Source of the DNA: Diphasiastrum complanatum
Lineage: Eukaryota; Streptophyta; Lycopodiopsida; Lycopodiales; Lycopodiaceae
Direction: 5' to 3'
Length of the DNA stretch: 64,000 nucleotides
Assembly: GCA_029204225.1 (NCBI GenBank)
Contig: CM055100.1
Location: 58,338,236-58,402,235 of the forward strand
The notes beneath the pieces were generated by a model. That model searched no databases. It had not been told where the DNA came from and saw nothing but the letters and a program-made list of their open reading frames with translations. The position numbers and the translations under genes were made by a program. Shown here one piece after another: positions 1-11,259 of this stretch (position 1 is the stretch's first letter; every line of letters begins with the position of its first letter).

Positions 1-2961
1 GAAGGTAACATCATCTACACTGCAAATGATGGTCAATGTGACATCAAAGGCATAGGCACTATTCCTATTTCCCTTTCAACAAATAGGAAAGCAAATCTTG
101 AAAATGTTTTGTACATTCCTTCAATCACTAAGAATTTGCTTAGTGTAAGTCAAATGATTGACAAAGGACTTGATGTGGAGTTCATTGGAGATGCATGTTT
201 GATAAGTAAATGTGGATCCTTGATTGCTCAAGGTAGGAGGCATGGTAAACTTTTCAAGCTTGATGCATGTGTGATCTCTAATCATGAAGGATGTATGGCT
301 AGGGAGCAATTGACAAACCAAGAAGTTTGGCACAAGAGGTTGGGCCATCCCAACTTCAAATCTTTGGAGGTAATGGCAAAGAAAGAGCTTGTTCTTGGTC
401 TCCCTAAAAGTCTTGTTGCAAACAATAGTGTTTGTGAACATTGTGCCTTGTCCAAATCTCATAGACTTGCTTATTCTAGATCTACTTCTAGATCTAAAGA
501 AGCTTTTCAACTTGTGCATTCTGATATTCATTCTTCTAGTACAACAAGCAATGGTGGGGCAAAGATGTATGCAACTTTCATTGATGACTTTAGTAGGTAT
601 ACTTGGATCTATCTTCTTAAAAGTAAGGATGAAGTGTTTGCTGCATTTGTCAAGTTCAAGAATGAAATGGAAAACCAATTCAATACAAAGATCAAATGCT
701 TAAGATCTGATAATGGAGGGGAATACACCTCAAATAGGTTCAAAGACTTTTGTATAGCACATGGGATTAAGAGGGAGATGTCTAGTCCTAGGACTCCACA
801 ACAGAATGGAGTGGCCGAGAGGAAGAATAGAACCCTTTGTGAATGTGCCAAGGCAATGAGACTACATGCTAATCTTGCTAAGTCTTTTTGGGGGGAAGCT
901 TTAGCATGTGCTAACTATCTATGTAATAGATGGACAAGTGCTTCCTTGGATGGTAAAACTCCTCATGAGGTTCTTTATGGTAGAAGGCCGAGTGTCAAGC
1001 ATTGTAGGATCTTTGGATGTACATGTTTTGTCAATATCACACTTGATGATAGAACTAAAGAAGATCCTTCATCAAAGAAGGGTGTGTTTGTTGGCTATAG
1101 TGAAGTAAGCAAGGCTTACAAAGTGTACATTCCTTCTACAAAGAAAGTTGTCATAAGTAGGGATGTCATCTTTCATGAAGAGAATGTTTCCAATGTTGTT
1201 GATGTTGATGTTGATGTGCCTACTAATCATCATGATGTGCAAGATGTCTTGGATGAAGATGGAGATGCCACTCCAAAGCAAACTTCAAGGAAGACTCAAA
1301 GGCAAAGGGCTAAGCCATCAAGGCTAACCTATGATGAAAAAGGAAAGCAAGTGGTGGACAACTCTAACTTTGCTTTTCTTACCTCTTTTGATGAACCAAC
1401 TTGTGTAGGTGAAGCAATTCAAAAGAAGGAATGGATCCAAGCCATGGATCATGAGCATCAAGCACTCATCAAAAGCAACACATGGAGGTTGGTAAAGCTT
1501 CCAAAGGACAAGAAGGCAATTGGTTGTAAGTGGATCTTCAAGATCAAGACAAATCAAGATGGATCAATCAACAAGTACAAGGCAAGGTTGGTGGCAAAGG
1601 GGTATGCTCAAGAATATGGTATTGACTATGATGAGACCTTTGCACCCGTGGCAAAGATGGTAACTATTCGAATCCTAATCTCTCTTGCAACTCTTTATGA
1701 TTGGGATATGTGGCAAATGGATGTTACTAATGCCTTCTTGAATGGTGATCTTGAAGAAGATATTTACATGGAGCAACCCGAGGGCTATGTTTCACATGAT
1801 GAGCCTAATCATGTGTGCTATCTCCAAAAGAGTTTGTATGGGCTAAAGCAAGCACCAAGGAGTTGGTATGCTAAGCTCAATTCCTTCTTACTTTCTCAAA
1901 ACTTTGTTATGAGTGAGTATGATCATTCTCTCTACTTTAGATTGAATGAAAATGATATCACTTTACTTTTGATCTATGTTGATGACATTATCTTAAGTGG
2001 TGGTAACAATCTAGATATAGATGAAATCAAGATGGCACTCAAAAGAGAGTTTGAAATTCAAGATCTTGGTAAACTTCATTATATCTTAGGAATAGAGATT
2101 ATTAGAACTTCTAAATCTACATTCATATGTCAAGAAAAGTATGTTAACTCTATTCTAAAAAGGTTTCATATGGAAGATTGTAAAGTTGTTTCTACTCCTA
2201 TGGAATCAAATGTAAAGCTAACTACAAGAAGTAATGAAAGATCCTTCAAGGACATTACTCTCTATAGAAAGCTAATAGGATCTCTTATATGGTTAACCAT
2301 CACAAGACCTGATCTAAGCTTTGTGGTTGGTAAAATAAGTCAATTTATGCAAGATCCTAGTGAGGCTCATTGGAAGCTAGGAAAGAGAGTACTTAGATAC
2401 ATCTCGGGATCTAGAGATTTTGGCATCTTGTATGGAGGTACTACACCTAACCTTTGTGGATTTTCAGATTCAGATTTTGCAGGTGATCAAATGGATAGGA
2501 AGTCAACAAGTGCCTTTGCAATCTATCTTGGAGATGGAGTGGTCTCATGGCTATCAAAGAAGCAACCAACTATCTCTCTATCTTCCACCGAAGCCGAGTA
2601 CAAGGCATTAACAACATGCACCAAGGAGATTCTTTGGATCAAGAGGATGTTATTGGATCTTCACTTGCTGGAACCAGAGAAGACTCCAATCATACTTTGT
2701 GATAACCTTTCAGCCCAAAGCTTGGCAAGCAATCCTGTTTTTCATGCAAGGAGCAAGCACATTGAGATTGCTCACCATTTTGTGAGAGATCAAGTCATTG
2801 CCAAAGAGGTGGAGCTTCAACATGTCTCTTCAAAGGAGTGTGTGGCTGATATCTTCACCAAACCATTGGGAAAGGACCTATATTTAATGCATAGATCTAA
2901 TCTTGGAATGTGCTCAAAGACTATGTTGAAACTAGCATCCAATGTTGAAGAGGGAGTGTGA
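1..2961 (+). CDS. Ty1/copia polyprotein, C-terminal part: integrase, reverse transcriptase, RNase H (cut by window edge)
   Basis: The frame is open from base 1 to the TGA at 2959-2961, so the true start (gag and protease) lies left of the window. Seen in order: the pre-integrase motif VWHKRLGHPN, integrase core with HSDIH, DNGGEYTS (about 706-729) and TPQQNGVAERKNRTL, then RT with QMDVTNAFLNG, LYGLKQAPRSWY and the catalytic YVDD (about 1975-1986), then RNase H with SDSDFAGD, SLSSTEAEYKAL and ADIFTKPL. Integrase before RT is the Ty1/copia order. No internal stop or frameshift over 986 codons, so this copy could be recently active. The stop codon overlaps the first bases of the 3' LTR, and a purine-rich tract (GAAGAGGGAG) precedes it. 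It is the only uninterrupted large coding region in the window. Confidence 0.95.
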   Translation, partial: EGNIIYTANDGQCDIKGIGTIPISLSTNRKANLENVLYIPSITKNLLSVSQMIDKGLDVEFIGDACLISKCGSLIAQGRRHGKLFKLDACVISNHEGCMAREQLTNQEVWHKRLGHPNFKSLEVMAKKELVLGLPKSLVANNSVCEHCALSKSHRLAYSRSTSRSKEAFQLVHSDIHSSSTTSNGGAKMYATFIDDFSRYTWIYLLKSKDEVFAAFVKFKNEMENQFNTKIKCLRSDNGGEYTSNRFKDFCIAHGIKREMSSPRTPQQNGVAERKNRTLCECAKAMRLHANLAKSFWGEALACANYLCNRWTSASLDGKTPHEVLYGRRPSVKHCRIFGCTCFVNITLDDRTKEDPSSKKGVFVGYSEVSKAYKVYIPSTKKVVISRDVIFHEENVSNVVDVDVDVPTNHHDVQDVLDEDGDATPKQTSRKTQRQRAKPSRLTYDEKGKQVVDNSNFAFLTSFDEPTCVGEAIQKKEWIQAMDHEHQALIKSNTWRLVKLPKDKKAIGCKWIFKIKTNQDGSINKYKARLVAKGYAQEYGIDYDETFAPVAKMVTIRILISLATLYDWDMWQMDVTNAFLNGDLEEDIYMEQPEGYVSHDEPNHVCYLQKSLYGLKQAPRSWYAKLNSFLLSQNFVMSEYDHSLYFRLNENDITLLLIYVDDIILSGGNNLDIDEIKMALKREFEIQDLGKLHYILGIEIIRTSKSTFICQEKYVNSILKRFHMEDCKVVSTPMESNVKLTTRSNERSFKDITLYRKLIGSLIWLTITRPDLSFVVGKISQFMQDPSEAHWKLGKRVLRYISGSRDFGILYGGTTPNLCGFSDSDFAGDQMDRKSTSAFAIYLGDGVVSWLSKKQPTISLSSTEAEYKALTTCTKEILWIKRMLLDLHLLEPEKTPIILCDNLSAQSLASNPVFHARSKHIEIAHHFVRDQVIAKEVELQHVSSKECVADIFTKPLGKDLYLMHRSNLGMCSKTMLKLASNVEEGV

Positions 2962-3611
2962 AAATTGTCAACATTTCCTAGCTAGTTTGAGGCCTAAATT
3001 GGCTAAAATTGTAAATAGTTTTGGTTCTGGAGTTTTGCACGTGTGAACCAGGCCACAATGTTTTTATTTACTGTATTTTTTCAGTATGATGAAGTGTCAA
3101 ACTTCATACCCTTCAAAATGAGACCATTTTGATGTATTTTGGTCATATAAGCCATTTTTAGCTATTTTTCCTATATAGGGAATATCTAGGGTCAAGTACC
3201 TTCTAGAGAGAGGAGAGAGAGTCATCTTCCTCATCCATAAATAGTAGGGAAGTCGTGGAGAACAGGTTGGAGAAACCTTTTGTATGCTTCATTGAGATCA
3301 ATAGATCATTGTCATTGTTTCTTCCTCCATTGAGAGCATTGTTGTGTGTATTGTCTTCAAGCTATTGTGTATGATCTTAGGTGCTTTCCAAAAGTGATAG
3401 GCTGATGTATTATGGACTGTATAATGCTATTTTGGGCCGCACTTGATGTTTATGAAAGTTTCCATTTGTGATAAATGCTTTTTGATCAAGTTCTTTGCAT
3501 TCTAGGTAGCATAGAATGTGTTGCCAATTCCTAGCTTATGTAGTTTGGAGTGCAAGCATTCAAGCCAATGATCTTGGAGTTTAGATCCACTTAGGATCTG
3601 TATTTTTCACA
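2957..3611 (+). repeat. 3' LTR of the first copia element
   Basis: Starts TGTGAAAATTGTC directly after a polypurine tract and ends in a CA dinucleotide (TTTTTCACA). The right border is placed where sequence matching another element (family B, also present antisense at 29008-29180) begins. The 5' LTR is outside the window, so the length of about 655 bp cannot be checked by pairing. The stretch has no reading frame of note. Confidence 0.65.
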
Positions 3612-3771
3612 AGGGATCCTCTAAGAGGTGGTGAAAGTCCTTCATGGACATCATTCTCTATTGGAGTCTCAAAAGTTCCTTCTTTGTAGCTGGATTTTTT
3701 AGACACTTCTAAAAGCTTTCATTGATCTATCAAGAGAGTTGTAAATAGATCAAGCTAAATTTGAGGAGGAG
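3612..3771 (+). mobile_element. 3' internal end of copia family B, upstream of its LTR
   Basis: About 160 bp ending in the purine tract TTTGAGGAGGAG immediately before an LTR start. The same sequence occurs in reverse complement at 29008-29180, which shows that it belongs to a repeated element. Its abrupt left junction with the preceding LTR suggests that the first copia element inserted into a family B element. The matching 5' half would lie left of the window. Confidence 0.6.
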
Positions 3772-4473
3772 TGTGAAGAATTGCCAAAAATTGGCAAATC
3801 TAGCTTGATCAAAAACCATGTAGAATAGTGTAAATTGTGTACACAAGTGGGTCCCACACATGTGAGGCCATGATGCCACATGGGAAACCCATCCTAATGT
3901 AGGTTAGGTCAAGTCAAGAGAGTTGGTCATGTCTATTTGGTGGTCATCCCTACTTTATAGGCCCTACACCTAAGTTTAAGCTGAAAATTTGACCAACTAA
4001 CTACCTACCAAGCATAATTCTAGGAAATAGACTAGGGTTTCATTTTAGGTCAAGGAGAGTGAATTAACTTCCTTATTACATGCTGGAAATCCACCTAACT
4101 TCAAGAAGGAAGTCGAATTTGCTATGTATTCCCTCTCTCCATAGTGAGAAGATAGAAAATTTTTGGAGCTCATTGGCAATCTCAAGCTAGTTCACTATGT
4201 ACATTGAGTTTTTGTGATCCAAATGAAACCAAATCAATTTCTACTTGTTTATTAGGTTGAAGGCCGTACTACAGCTTGTAGTACACACGTGTGGGATCGG
4301 ATTTCAATGTTTATCAATGCTTTTGATTGTTAATGCTTGTTGTTTGTCAAATTGCCAATCTAGATCAATTTTTTTGTGTCTAGTTTTGTTGATAGATTGT
4401 TAAGCAAGCATCCAATCACTCTTGTGAATCTTTTGTAGATCCATTTATGGTCCTAAAGTACAGTACTTTCACA
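3772..4473 (+). repeat. LTR of copia family B
   Basis: Begins TGTGAAGAATTGCC after a polypurine tract and ends CAGTACTTTCACA, giving TG...CA termini over about 702 bp. The first two thirds recur antisense at 28654-29007 with moderate divergence. It carries copies of the CACRTGTG motif that is common in this part of the window. Confidence 0.7.
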
Positions 4474-4927
4474 GATCCTGAGGAAGAGGCCATGGAACTA
4501 ACGTAGATATCGCACTTGTGCATGAGGGAGAACAAATGCTAAAGATCGCACACAAGAGGGATATGTACGGCAGGTAGCTACTGAATATTGCACTTGTGCG
4601 CAAGTAGGTATCATTGCAAAAAATGGACAACAAAGCGCGCGCACAAGAACGATATGCTGCAAATTTTGAAAAAGAAAAAAGTAAAAAATTAATCGGGCTT
4701 CGTGCCTTTTATACTGAATTTTCACACGTGTGATCAACGGTCAATGGACACATCTTTACTTCCGATTGGACTGTAGGCTCTGGCACGTGTGAGGTGACAC
4801 CTGGACACGTGTGAAATGACAGTAGTACATGTGTCTCGTGTTCATTCATCGGTTCGACAACACGTGTCGCTCTCGCATTTGGCGATACAATTCCCACACA
4901 TGTAAAATGACAACCTGACACGTGTCG
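4474..4927. other. Spacer with repeated ACACGTGT-type motifs, no gene
   Basis: No convincing coding region. Contains several copies of the palindromic core CACGTG in the forms CACACGTGTG, GGCACGTGTG, GGACACGTGTG, AACACGTGTC and GACACGTGTC. The motif continues into the LTR to the right. Short minus-strand frames here have no recognisable domain. Confidence 0.5.
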
Positions 4928-5790
4928 TGTTGAAAATTGTCATTTCTCACTTGACATTGGTTCATGTTAATATTGATCAAACATAAGAATATGTTGATGA
5001 TCTGATTTCACATGTGTGGAGCCTGTTCCCACGTGTGAAAGGATGTACTTTTCATGTTTGTATATATCCAAATTGATTTTGTATCATACTAGTTAGTGTG
5101 AACATGAAATGACTAGTTTTTAGTCAAGTTGACTAGTCACCTACAAATTGGCTTTTCCTTGCATGTGCATGAGTAAATGCTCCCACATGGCAAGTGGATG
5201 TTCACACGTGTGTATAGAGTACTAGAAGATAAGAGTTGACCATTTTCCTTAGATCCTATTTTGTAGGAAATATTCCTATATTCTAGGAGACTAGCTTTTT
5301 TGGATTTTAGTCATATTCTAGAAGGTCAACTATTGGATAAGGATCAAGGATGGATCAAATGGATAGATCTGAGTGATGTGGCACTCTTCACACACGTGAA
5401 GACCTGCTGGACTATACCAAACACATGGATGTACTTGATCCATAAAAGAATCATCATTTTGCTAAGAAGATTGATGAGACTTTTGCACTCTACACTTTTG
5501 TGAGGTTTCTAGTCATTTGTCTTGTGATTTTTATGTATGATTGCTATCTAGTATCATTGTACTTGTTGTTTCAGGTGAAGGCCATATTGTGGACAGTACT
5601 CCACATGTGTGAGACCGCTCTCACTAAAAAATGATGTGTTGATCCATTGCTCTTGCTTAAATTCAAGTGTAGTGAATCTAGATCAAGATCTAATGTGTAG
5701 AACTTGATAGATTCATTGATTAAGCAACCAATAACTCTCTATGATTGTAAAGTACAATCATTATTGACCTAAAAACTGTAAAATTTATCA
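4928..5790 (+). repeat. 5' LTR of copia element 2
   Basis: Begins TGTTGAAAATTGTC and ends ATTTATCA directly before the PBS, about 863 bp. The first 235 bp match the truncated 3' copy at 10359-10593. The LTR is studded with ACACGTGT-like palindromes (for example near 5030, 5205, 5390 and 5600), which resemble plant G-box/ABRE cores and may be promoter elements. Confidence 0.8.
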
Positions 5791-5802
5791 TGGTATCAGA
5801 GC
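5791..5802 (+). other. Primer-binding site, initiator tRNA-Met type
   Basis: TGGTATCAGAGC is the standard plant copia PBS, complementary to the 3' end of initiator tRNA-Met. It lies immediately 3' of the LTR and sets its right border. Confidence 0.92.
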
Positions 5803-6018
5803 TAAGTAAGAGAGTGATCATTGAATCATAAATCTTGTAAAGATCATTGGCAAAATTTATTTTTGGCCAATACTAGTGAGGGCGAGTTCTTTTAGAGTGA
5901 TAGCTTGTGATCATTTGGATCAAAACAACTTGGAGGCTATGTATGTACTTTTCACACGTGTGAAACCGTACAACAACTTTCAATTCAAGTTACTTTGTGT
6001 TTGTTGGTGCCAAAATCA

Positions 6019-6070
6019 CAATACTAGTTTATTTTGGTGCCTTTTGAAGCACCAAAATAAACTAGTATTG
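6019..6070 (+). repeat. Perfect 22-bp hairpin in the leader of copia element 2
   Basis: Arms 6019-6040 and 6049-6070 are exact reverse complements, separated by an 8-base loop (CTTTTGAA). It lies in the untranslated leader between PBS and gag, 279 bases before the gag start. A stable RNA stem here could take part in dimerisation, packaging or translation control. That role is inference. Confidence 0.9.
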
Positions 6071-6348
6071 AATCATTGAAGCATTTTGTTTTAGAGTCTA
6101 AGATCACACCTTAGAGGCTGATTTGTTCAGATCCTTAGTTGAAGTGAAATCTCTAAGAAAAGTGTAAAGCAATTTTTTTTTGTGAGAGTGAAAGCTAGGA
6201 ATTTTTGGCAAGATCTTTGAGTATCATTCAAGCTTGTGTGCTAGTTTGATGGAGACAAGCCTATAGGCATTCTAGTAAGATTTAGGCCTTTTCATAGATC
6301 TTTTGAAATTCAAAAATCTTTGTGATTTCAAAAAGCATTCATTCTAAA

Positions 6349-9300
6349 ATGTCATCCATGTGTGGATATTTGATGGAATCAAGTGAGAGACTCACTTCCA
6401 CAAATTATTCCATTTGGAAAGTGAGAATGGAATCACTCCTAGTGATTCATGATCTATATGACATAGTTCAAGGAGTAGAGGAAGAGCCTCAAACTCCCCA
6501 AGAACGAGCCAAATACAAGAAGAGAGCAAGATTAGCTCTACATTGCATAAAGTTAAATGTATGCAATGAACTCTTGACAGAGGTGTCTTCTTGTACCTCA
6601 TCCAAAGAGGCTTCGGATTCATTAAAGAGCATTTATGAATCCAACAATACTTCAAGAATCCTCATGCTAAGAAATCAAGTTTTCCAAAGCATGAAAGGAA
6701 GTGGAGAGAGTGGACAAGAGTATGTCCTTAGGATCAAATCTATGTCCTTAGGATCAAATCTCTTAACAAGGAGTTAAGTGCAATAGGAGAGAAGATCCAA
6801 GATCAAGAACTAGTACAAATCACCTTGAATAGTCTAGGTGATGAGTTCACCAACTTAGTCCAATCATTTGCCATTCAAGACTCTCTTCCATCCATTGAAA
6901 AGTTGCACAATGTTCTTGTGGCCGAGGAGAGTAGGCTTCTACACCTCAAGACAAGAATGGATAGCATGTCACTTAATGGAGGAGAGGAGAAAGCTAACTT
7001 TACATCTAAAGGCAAGAAGAAGCAAAATCCATTCAAGAAAAATCAAGGCAAGGAGGCCGAGATGAAGAATGGAGGATATACCTCGAAAGGCAAAGTGAAG
7101 AACAAGGCAAAACTAAAGTGTTTCTTTTGTGGAAAGAAAGGACACTTTGCCTCAGAATGCTACTTGAAGAAGAATCAACAAGTCAAAGGAGATCAAGGGA
7201 ACATTGCTCAAGAGGAAGAAGAAGAGGATGGATTCAACACATCCTTAATGGTTGCATCTACACCAACTTCAAGTCAAGACACATGGTGGATAGATAGTGG
7301 GGCTAGTTCCCACATGTCTTTTAACAAACATTATTTTTCTACTCTTCTATCTTGTAATGACTCTAAGAAGTTAATATACACTGCTAGTGATCAAGCATGC
7401 AAGATAGATGGCATAGGGTCTATACCTCTTTGCTTAGGCACATCTAAAAGGCTAGATCTAGATAATGTTTTGTATGTTCCTACCATTTCAAGAAATTTGC
7501 TTAGTGTAGGACAATTAATGGACAATGGACTAGATGTACATTTCAAGAATCGAGTTTGTTCCATCTTGAAAAATGATAAGTGCATAGCTAGTGGCATTAA
7601 GCAAGGTAGACTTTTCAAGTTGGATGCTAATGTTGCAAGTGAAAGTGTGAACTTGGCTAGGGAGGAGCTAACTCAAGTGGAGCTTTGGCATAAGAAATTA
7701 GGCCATCCTAATCTTCAATCTATGGAGTCAATGGCAAGCAAGGAACTAGCTCTCGGCCTACCAAGAGCTTTCAAGAAGTGTGGAAAGATGTGTGAGGCAT
7801 GTGGCCTTGCAAAGTCACACAAGTCTTCTTACAAGAGATCTTCATCAAGATCTCTCTCTCCCTTGGATCTCATACATTCTAATGTACATAGTTTTTCACA
7901 TGCAAGTAATGGAGGTGCCTTGATGTATGTAACTTTTATAGATGATTGTACTAGATTCACATGGATTGAGTTACTATCAAAGAAAAGTCTTGTTTATGAA
8001 GCTTTCATTAAGTTCAAGTCTCTAGTAGAGAAATAACTTAGTACTTCTATCAAAGCACTAAGATGTGATAATGGAGGAGAGTACACCTCCAATAAAATGA
8101 AAGACTTTTGTGAGATCAATGGTATTAAGTTACAATACACTTGTTCCTACACCCCTCAACAAAATGGGGTGGTCGAGAGGAAAAATAGGAGTCTATGTGA
8201 GTGTGCAAAGTCTTTGAGACTTGATGCATCACTTCCCATCTCATTTTGGGGAGAAGCCATAACATGTGCTAATTATTTGTGTAATAGACTTCCTAGTAGT
8301 GCTATAGATGGGATCTCACCTTATCAAGCCGTGTTTGATAAGAAACCCAATGTGAAAGATTCTAAGATCTTTGGATGTACTTGTTATGTACACATTCCTT
8401 TGGAGACTAGAAGGAAAGAAGATGCTACCTCCTTCAAAGGAATCTTTGTTGGCTATGGAGAAAATAGCAATAGATATAGGATATATGATCCTACATCCAA
8501 GAAAGTAAAGGTAAGTAAGGATGTACTTTTTGATGAGTCACAATTTGGTAAAAGCTTGTCAAATGGATCTAACCCATTCTGCATTGAAGATCTTGACAAA
8601 TCCGAGGAGGATCTTGACAAACCCGAGGAGGATCATGACAAACCCGAGGATGGAGATTTGGATCCGAGTCAAAAGGGGCCGAGAAGATCATCAAGGAGCA
8701 AGGCCGAGCCCTCAAGGCTTACCTATGTGGACAAGGGAAAGCAAAAGGAGGACTCTACATCTTCTACCTCTTACTCCTTTTTAGCTACATTGCTTGAAGA
8801 ACCATCATCTTTTGAAGAAGCATATAAATCTAAAGTTTGGAGAGATGCAATGCATGTAGAGTATGATGCATTAGAAGAGAATCATACTCGAAATCTTGTA
8901 AATCTTCCAAGAGGAAAAAAACCACTGGCATGTAAGTGGATTTATAGAATTAAGTACAATCAAGATGGATCTATTAGTAAGTACAAAACTAGGCTTGTTG
9001 CTAAGGGATTTATTCAAATAAAAGGATTGGATTATGAAGAAACATTTGCACCTGTAGCTAAGCTTGTAACTATTAGATTAATCATTTGCATTGCTACTTT
9101 GTTCAAATGGGATCTCTACCAAATGGACGTGACAAATGCCTTCTTGAATGGCTTCTTAGAAGAGGAAATCTACATGATGCAACCCGAGGGCTTCATCAAG
9201 GTTGGTGAGGAGCAAAAGGTGTGCTACTTAAGGAAGAGCCTATATGGCTTGAAGCAAGCACCTAGAGCTTGGTACTCTAGGCTGCATGCTTTTCTCTATT

Positions 9301-10310
9301 CCCTTGGCTTTGTACTAAGTGCTTATGAACCTTCTTTATATTTCAAATGTAATGAAGGAAAGATCATCATTTTGGTTCTTTATGTTGATGACATCATTAT
9401 GACAGAAAATGATGATGATGGCATAGGCAAAGTAAAAGTTGACTTATCTAGTGAGTTCAAGATGGTAGATCTAGGCTTCCTAAAGTTTATACTTGGGATA
9501 GAAGTGTCTAGAAGTAGCAATTGTACTTTCATAAGTCAATCTAAGTATTCTACTTCCATTCTTGAAAGATTTGGTATGAAAGATTGCAAGGGGATTGACA
9601 AGTCTATGGAGCATGTTGTGAAAGCAACTAATGAAGGTGATGAAGCATCCTTTGAGGACATCACCCTCTTTAGGAAGCTTATAGGCTCTCTAATCTATTT
9701 AACCATCACTAGACCTGACTTAAGTTTTTGTGTAATCAAGTTGAGTCAAAGTCTGCAAGCTCCTTTAGTTCATCATTGGAAAAGTGCCAAGAGAGTACTT
9801 AGATATGTTTCTAGTACTAGATTTTTTGGCATACTTTATGAAGGATCTAACTTGCACTTGAGAGCCTACTCGGATTCAGATTTTGCAAGTGACAAGATGG
9901 ATAGGAAGTCCATTAGTGCATTTGCAACATTTCTTTGTGGAGGAGTGATATCTTGGCTTTCCAAAAAGCAAGATACAATCTCACTATCTTCTTGTGAAGC
10001 CGAGTACAAAGCATTGACTTCAACAACCAAAGAGCTCCTATGGCTAAGAAGACTCTTGATGGAACTACATGTGCTAGAGGCCTAGGAGATCCCTTACATA
10101 TTTTGTGACAATCAAGCTTCTCAACAAATTGCTTCAAATCCTATCTTCCATGCTAGAACAAAGCATATTGAGATATCTCACCACTTTGTGAGGGAGAAGG
10201 TACAATCCAAGGAAGTGCAACTACATCATGTACCATCATCTGCATAGCTGATATCTTAACCAAACCATTGTCCAAAGATCCATTTTTTAAGTTAAGATAT
10301 TCTCTTGGAA
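6349..10310 (+). pseudogene. Broken gag-pol polyprotein of copia element 2
   Basis: Starts at an ATG (6349) encoding a typical copia gag N-terminus (LTSTNYSIWKVRMESLL). Then come a CCHC zinc knuckle (CFFCGKKGHFASEC, about 7120-7161), the protease motif WWIDSGASSHM (about 7285), the pre-integrase motif LWHKKLGHPN, integrase with DNGGEYTS and PQQNGVVERKNR, RT with YVDD (about 9380) and RNase H with SDSDFASD. Lesions: a 20-bp tandem duplication at 6721-6760 shifts the gag frame; TAA at 8034-8036 interrupts integrase; TAG at 10083-10085 cuts RNase H; a further frame loss follows near 10240. Otherwise the frame is well kept, so decay is moderate. Family relatives have one uninterrupted frame of about 1,300 residues. 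Confidence 0.9.
6721..6760 (+). repeat. 20-bp tandem duplication inside gag
   Basis: Bases 6721-6740 are repeated exactly at 6741-6760. Because 20 is not a multiple of 3, the duplication throws gag out of frame and ends it at 6777. The other frame resumes at once, so this is a single discrete inactivating event. Confidence 0.95.
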
Positions 10311-10358
10311 TTGTAAATAGATGTACACTAGATTTGCCAAGTTAGATGTGAGGAGTCG

Positions 10359-10593
10359 TGTTGAAAATTGTCACTTCTCACTTGACATTGGTTCATATAA
10401 ATATTGATCAAACATTAGAATGTGTTGATGATCTGATTTCACATGTGTGGAGCCTGTTCCCACGTGTGAAAGGATGTACTTTTCACGTTTGTATATATCC
10501 AAATTGATTTTGTATCATTCTAGTTAGTGTGAATATGAAATGACTAGTTTTCCATCAAGTTGACTAGTCACCTACAAATTAGCTTTTCCTTGC
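10359..10593 (+). repeat. Truncated 3' LTR of copia element 2
   Basis: Matches the first 235 bp of the 5' LTR at 4928, then diverges abruptly into pyrimidine-rich sequence. The remaining roughly 630 bp of the LTR are missing. Confidence 0.88.
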
Positions 10594-11259
10594 CTCTTCA
10601 TCTTTCATTTATAAGTGTTTTCTTCTTCTTCTTTTTTCACATTTTTTTTTTTCTTCTTTTTGTTTATCAAGTATGAATAACACTCATTCAAGACATGCAA
10701 TTTCGATATGGTCCTCTTGAGTGACTTTCCTTGTCTACTTCAAGATGGCACCCACTAGGCTAGGATGGTGGGGCTAGGCTTCACACCTACACCTCTCTGT
10801 CCAACACTATACCTTACTTCTTCTACAAATATTGAAACTGTTGTACTACTCAATCATGAAAACATTCAATCTTGCTCACACATCTCACAAATATCACCAT
10901 GTCCAAACAACGATTTTTATCACAGTATAGTCAATTTTAAAAATTCCAACTTTTTTCTTCATTGACTTAACTAATGTTTATAGATTGTAACTATTAAATT
11001 CCTAAGATTTCGAAGTATTCCAAGTACCGAACATGTATATTTGAGCTATTATGCGAAAAGTTTCTCTTTCAAAGAAAAAGGTAAGTTTTAGATCAAACTC
11101 TCTTGGATCACCAACATGCATAGAATTAGCTCTTATATTAAATAACTCCTGAGAATAAAAAGAGATTTCTGCTGAAGGAAAGCATACTCTTAAGTAAAGT
11201 CGTAATGGTCTATGGGTTGAAGTCATTCATCACAAGCAATCTCTAACATAGAGATCTTT
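10594..11259. other. Non-coding stretch, nothing recognised
   Basis: Pyrimidine-rich near 10600-10660, otherwise unremarkable AT-rich sequence. No domain, repeat or LTR border was seen. Confidence 0.5.

Larger units (their letters stand above)
4928..10593 (+). mobile_element. Ty1/copia element 2: 5' LTR, PBS, broken gag-pol, truncated 3' LTR
   Basis: A near-complete element in plant copia arrangement. The 5' LTR starts TGTTGAAAATTGTC at 4928, a perfect initiator-Met PBS lies at 5791, gag-pol covers roughly 6349-10310, and a second LTR copy starts at 10359 but stops matching after 10593. The two LTR copies differ at scattered positions, so the insertion is not recent. With the 3' LTR end lost, no target duplication can be read. 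The coding region carries at least four separate lesions, so the element is dead. Confidence 0.9.

Noticed and set aside
4498-4921. Minus-strand frames between LTRs
   Set aside because: Dominated by translated CACGTG-type motifs; no protein-like features.
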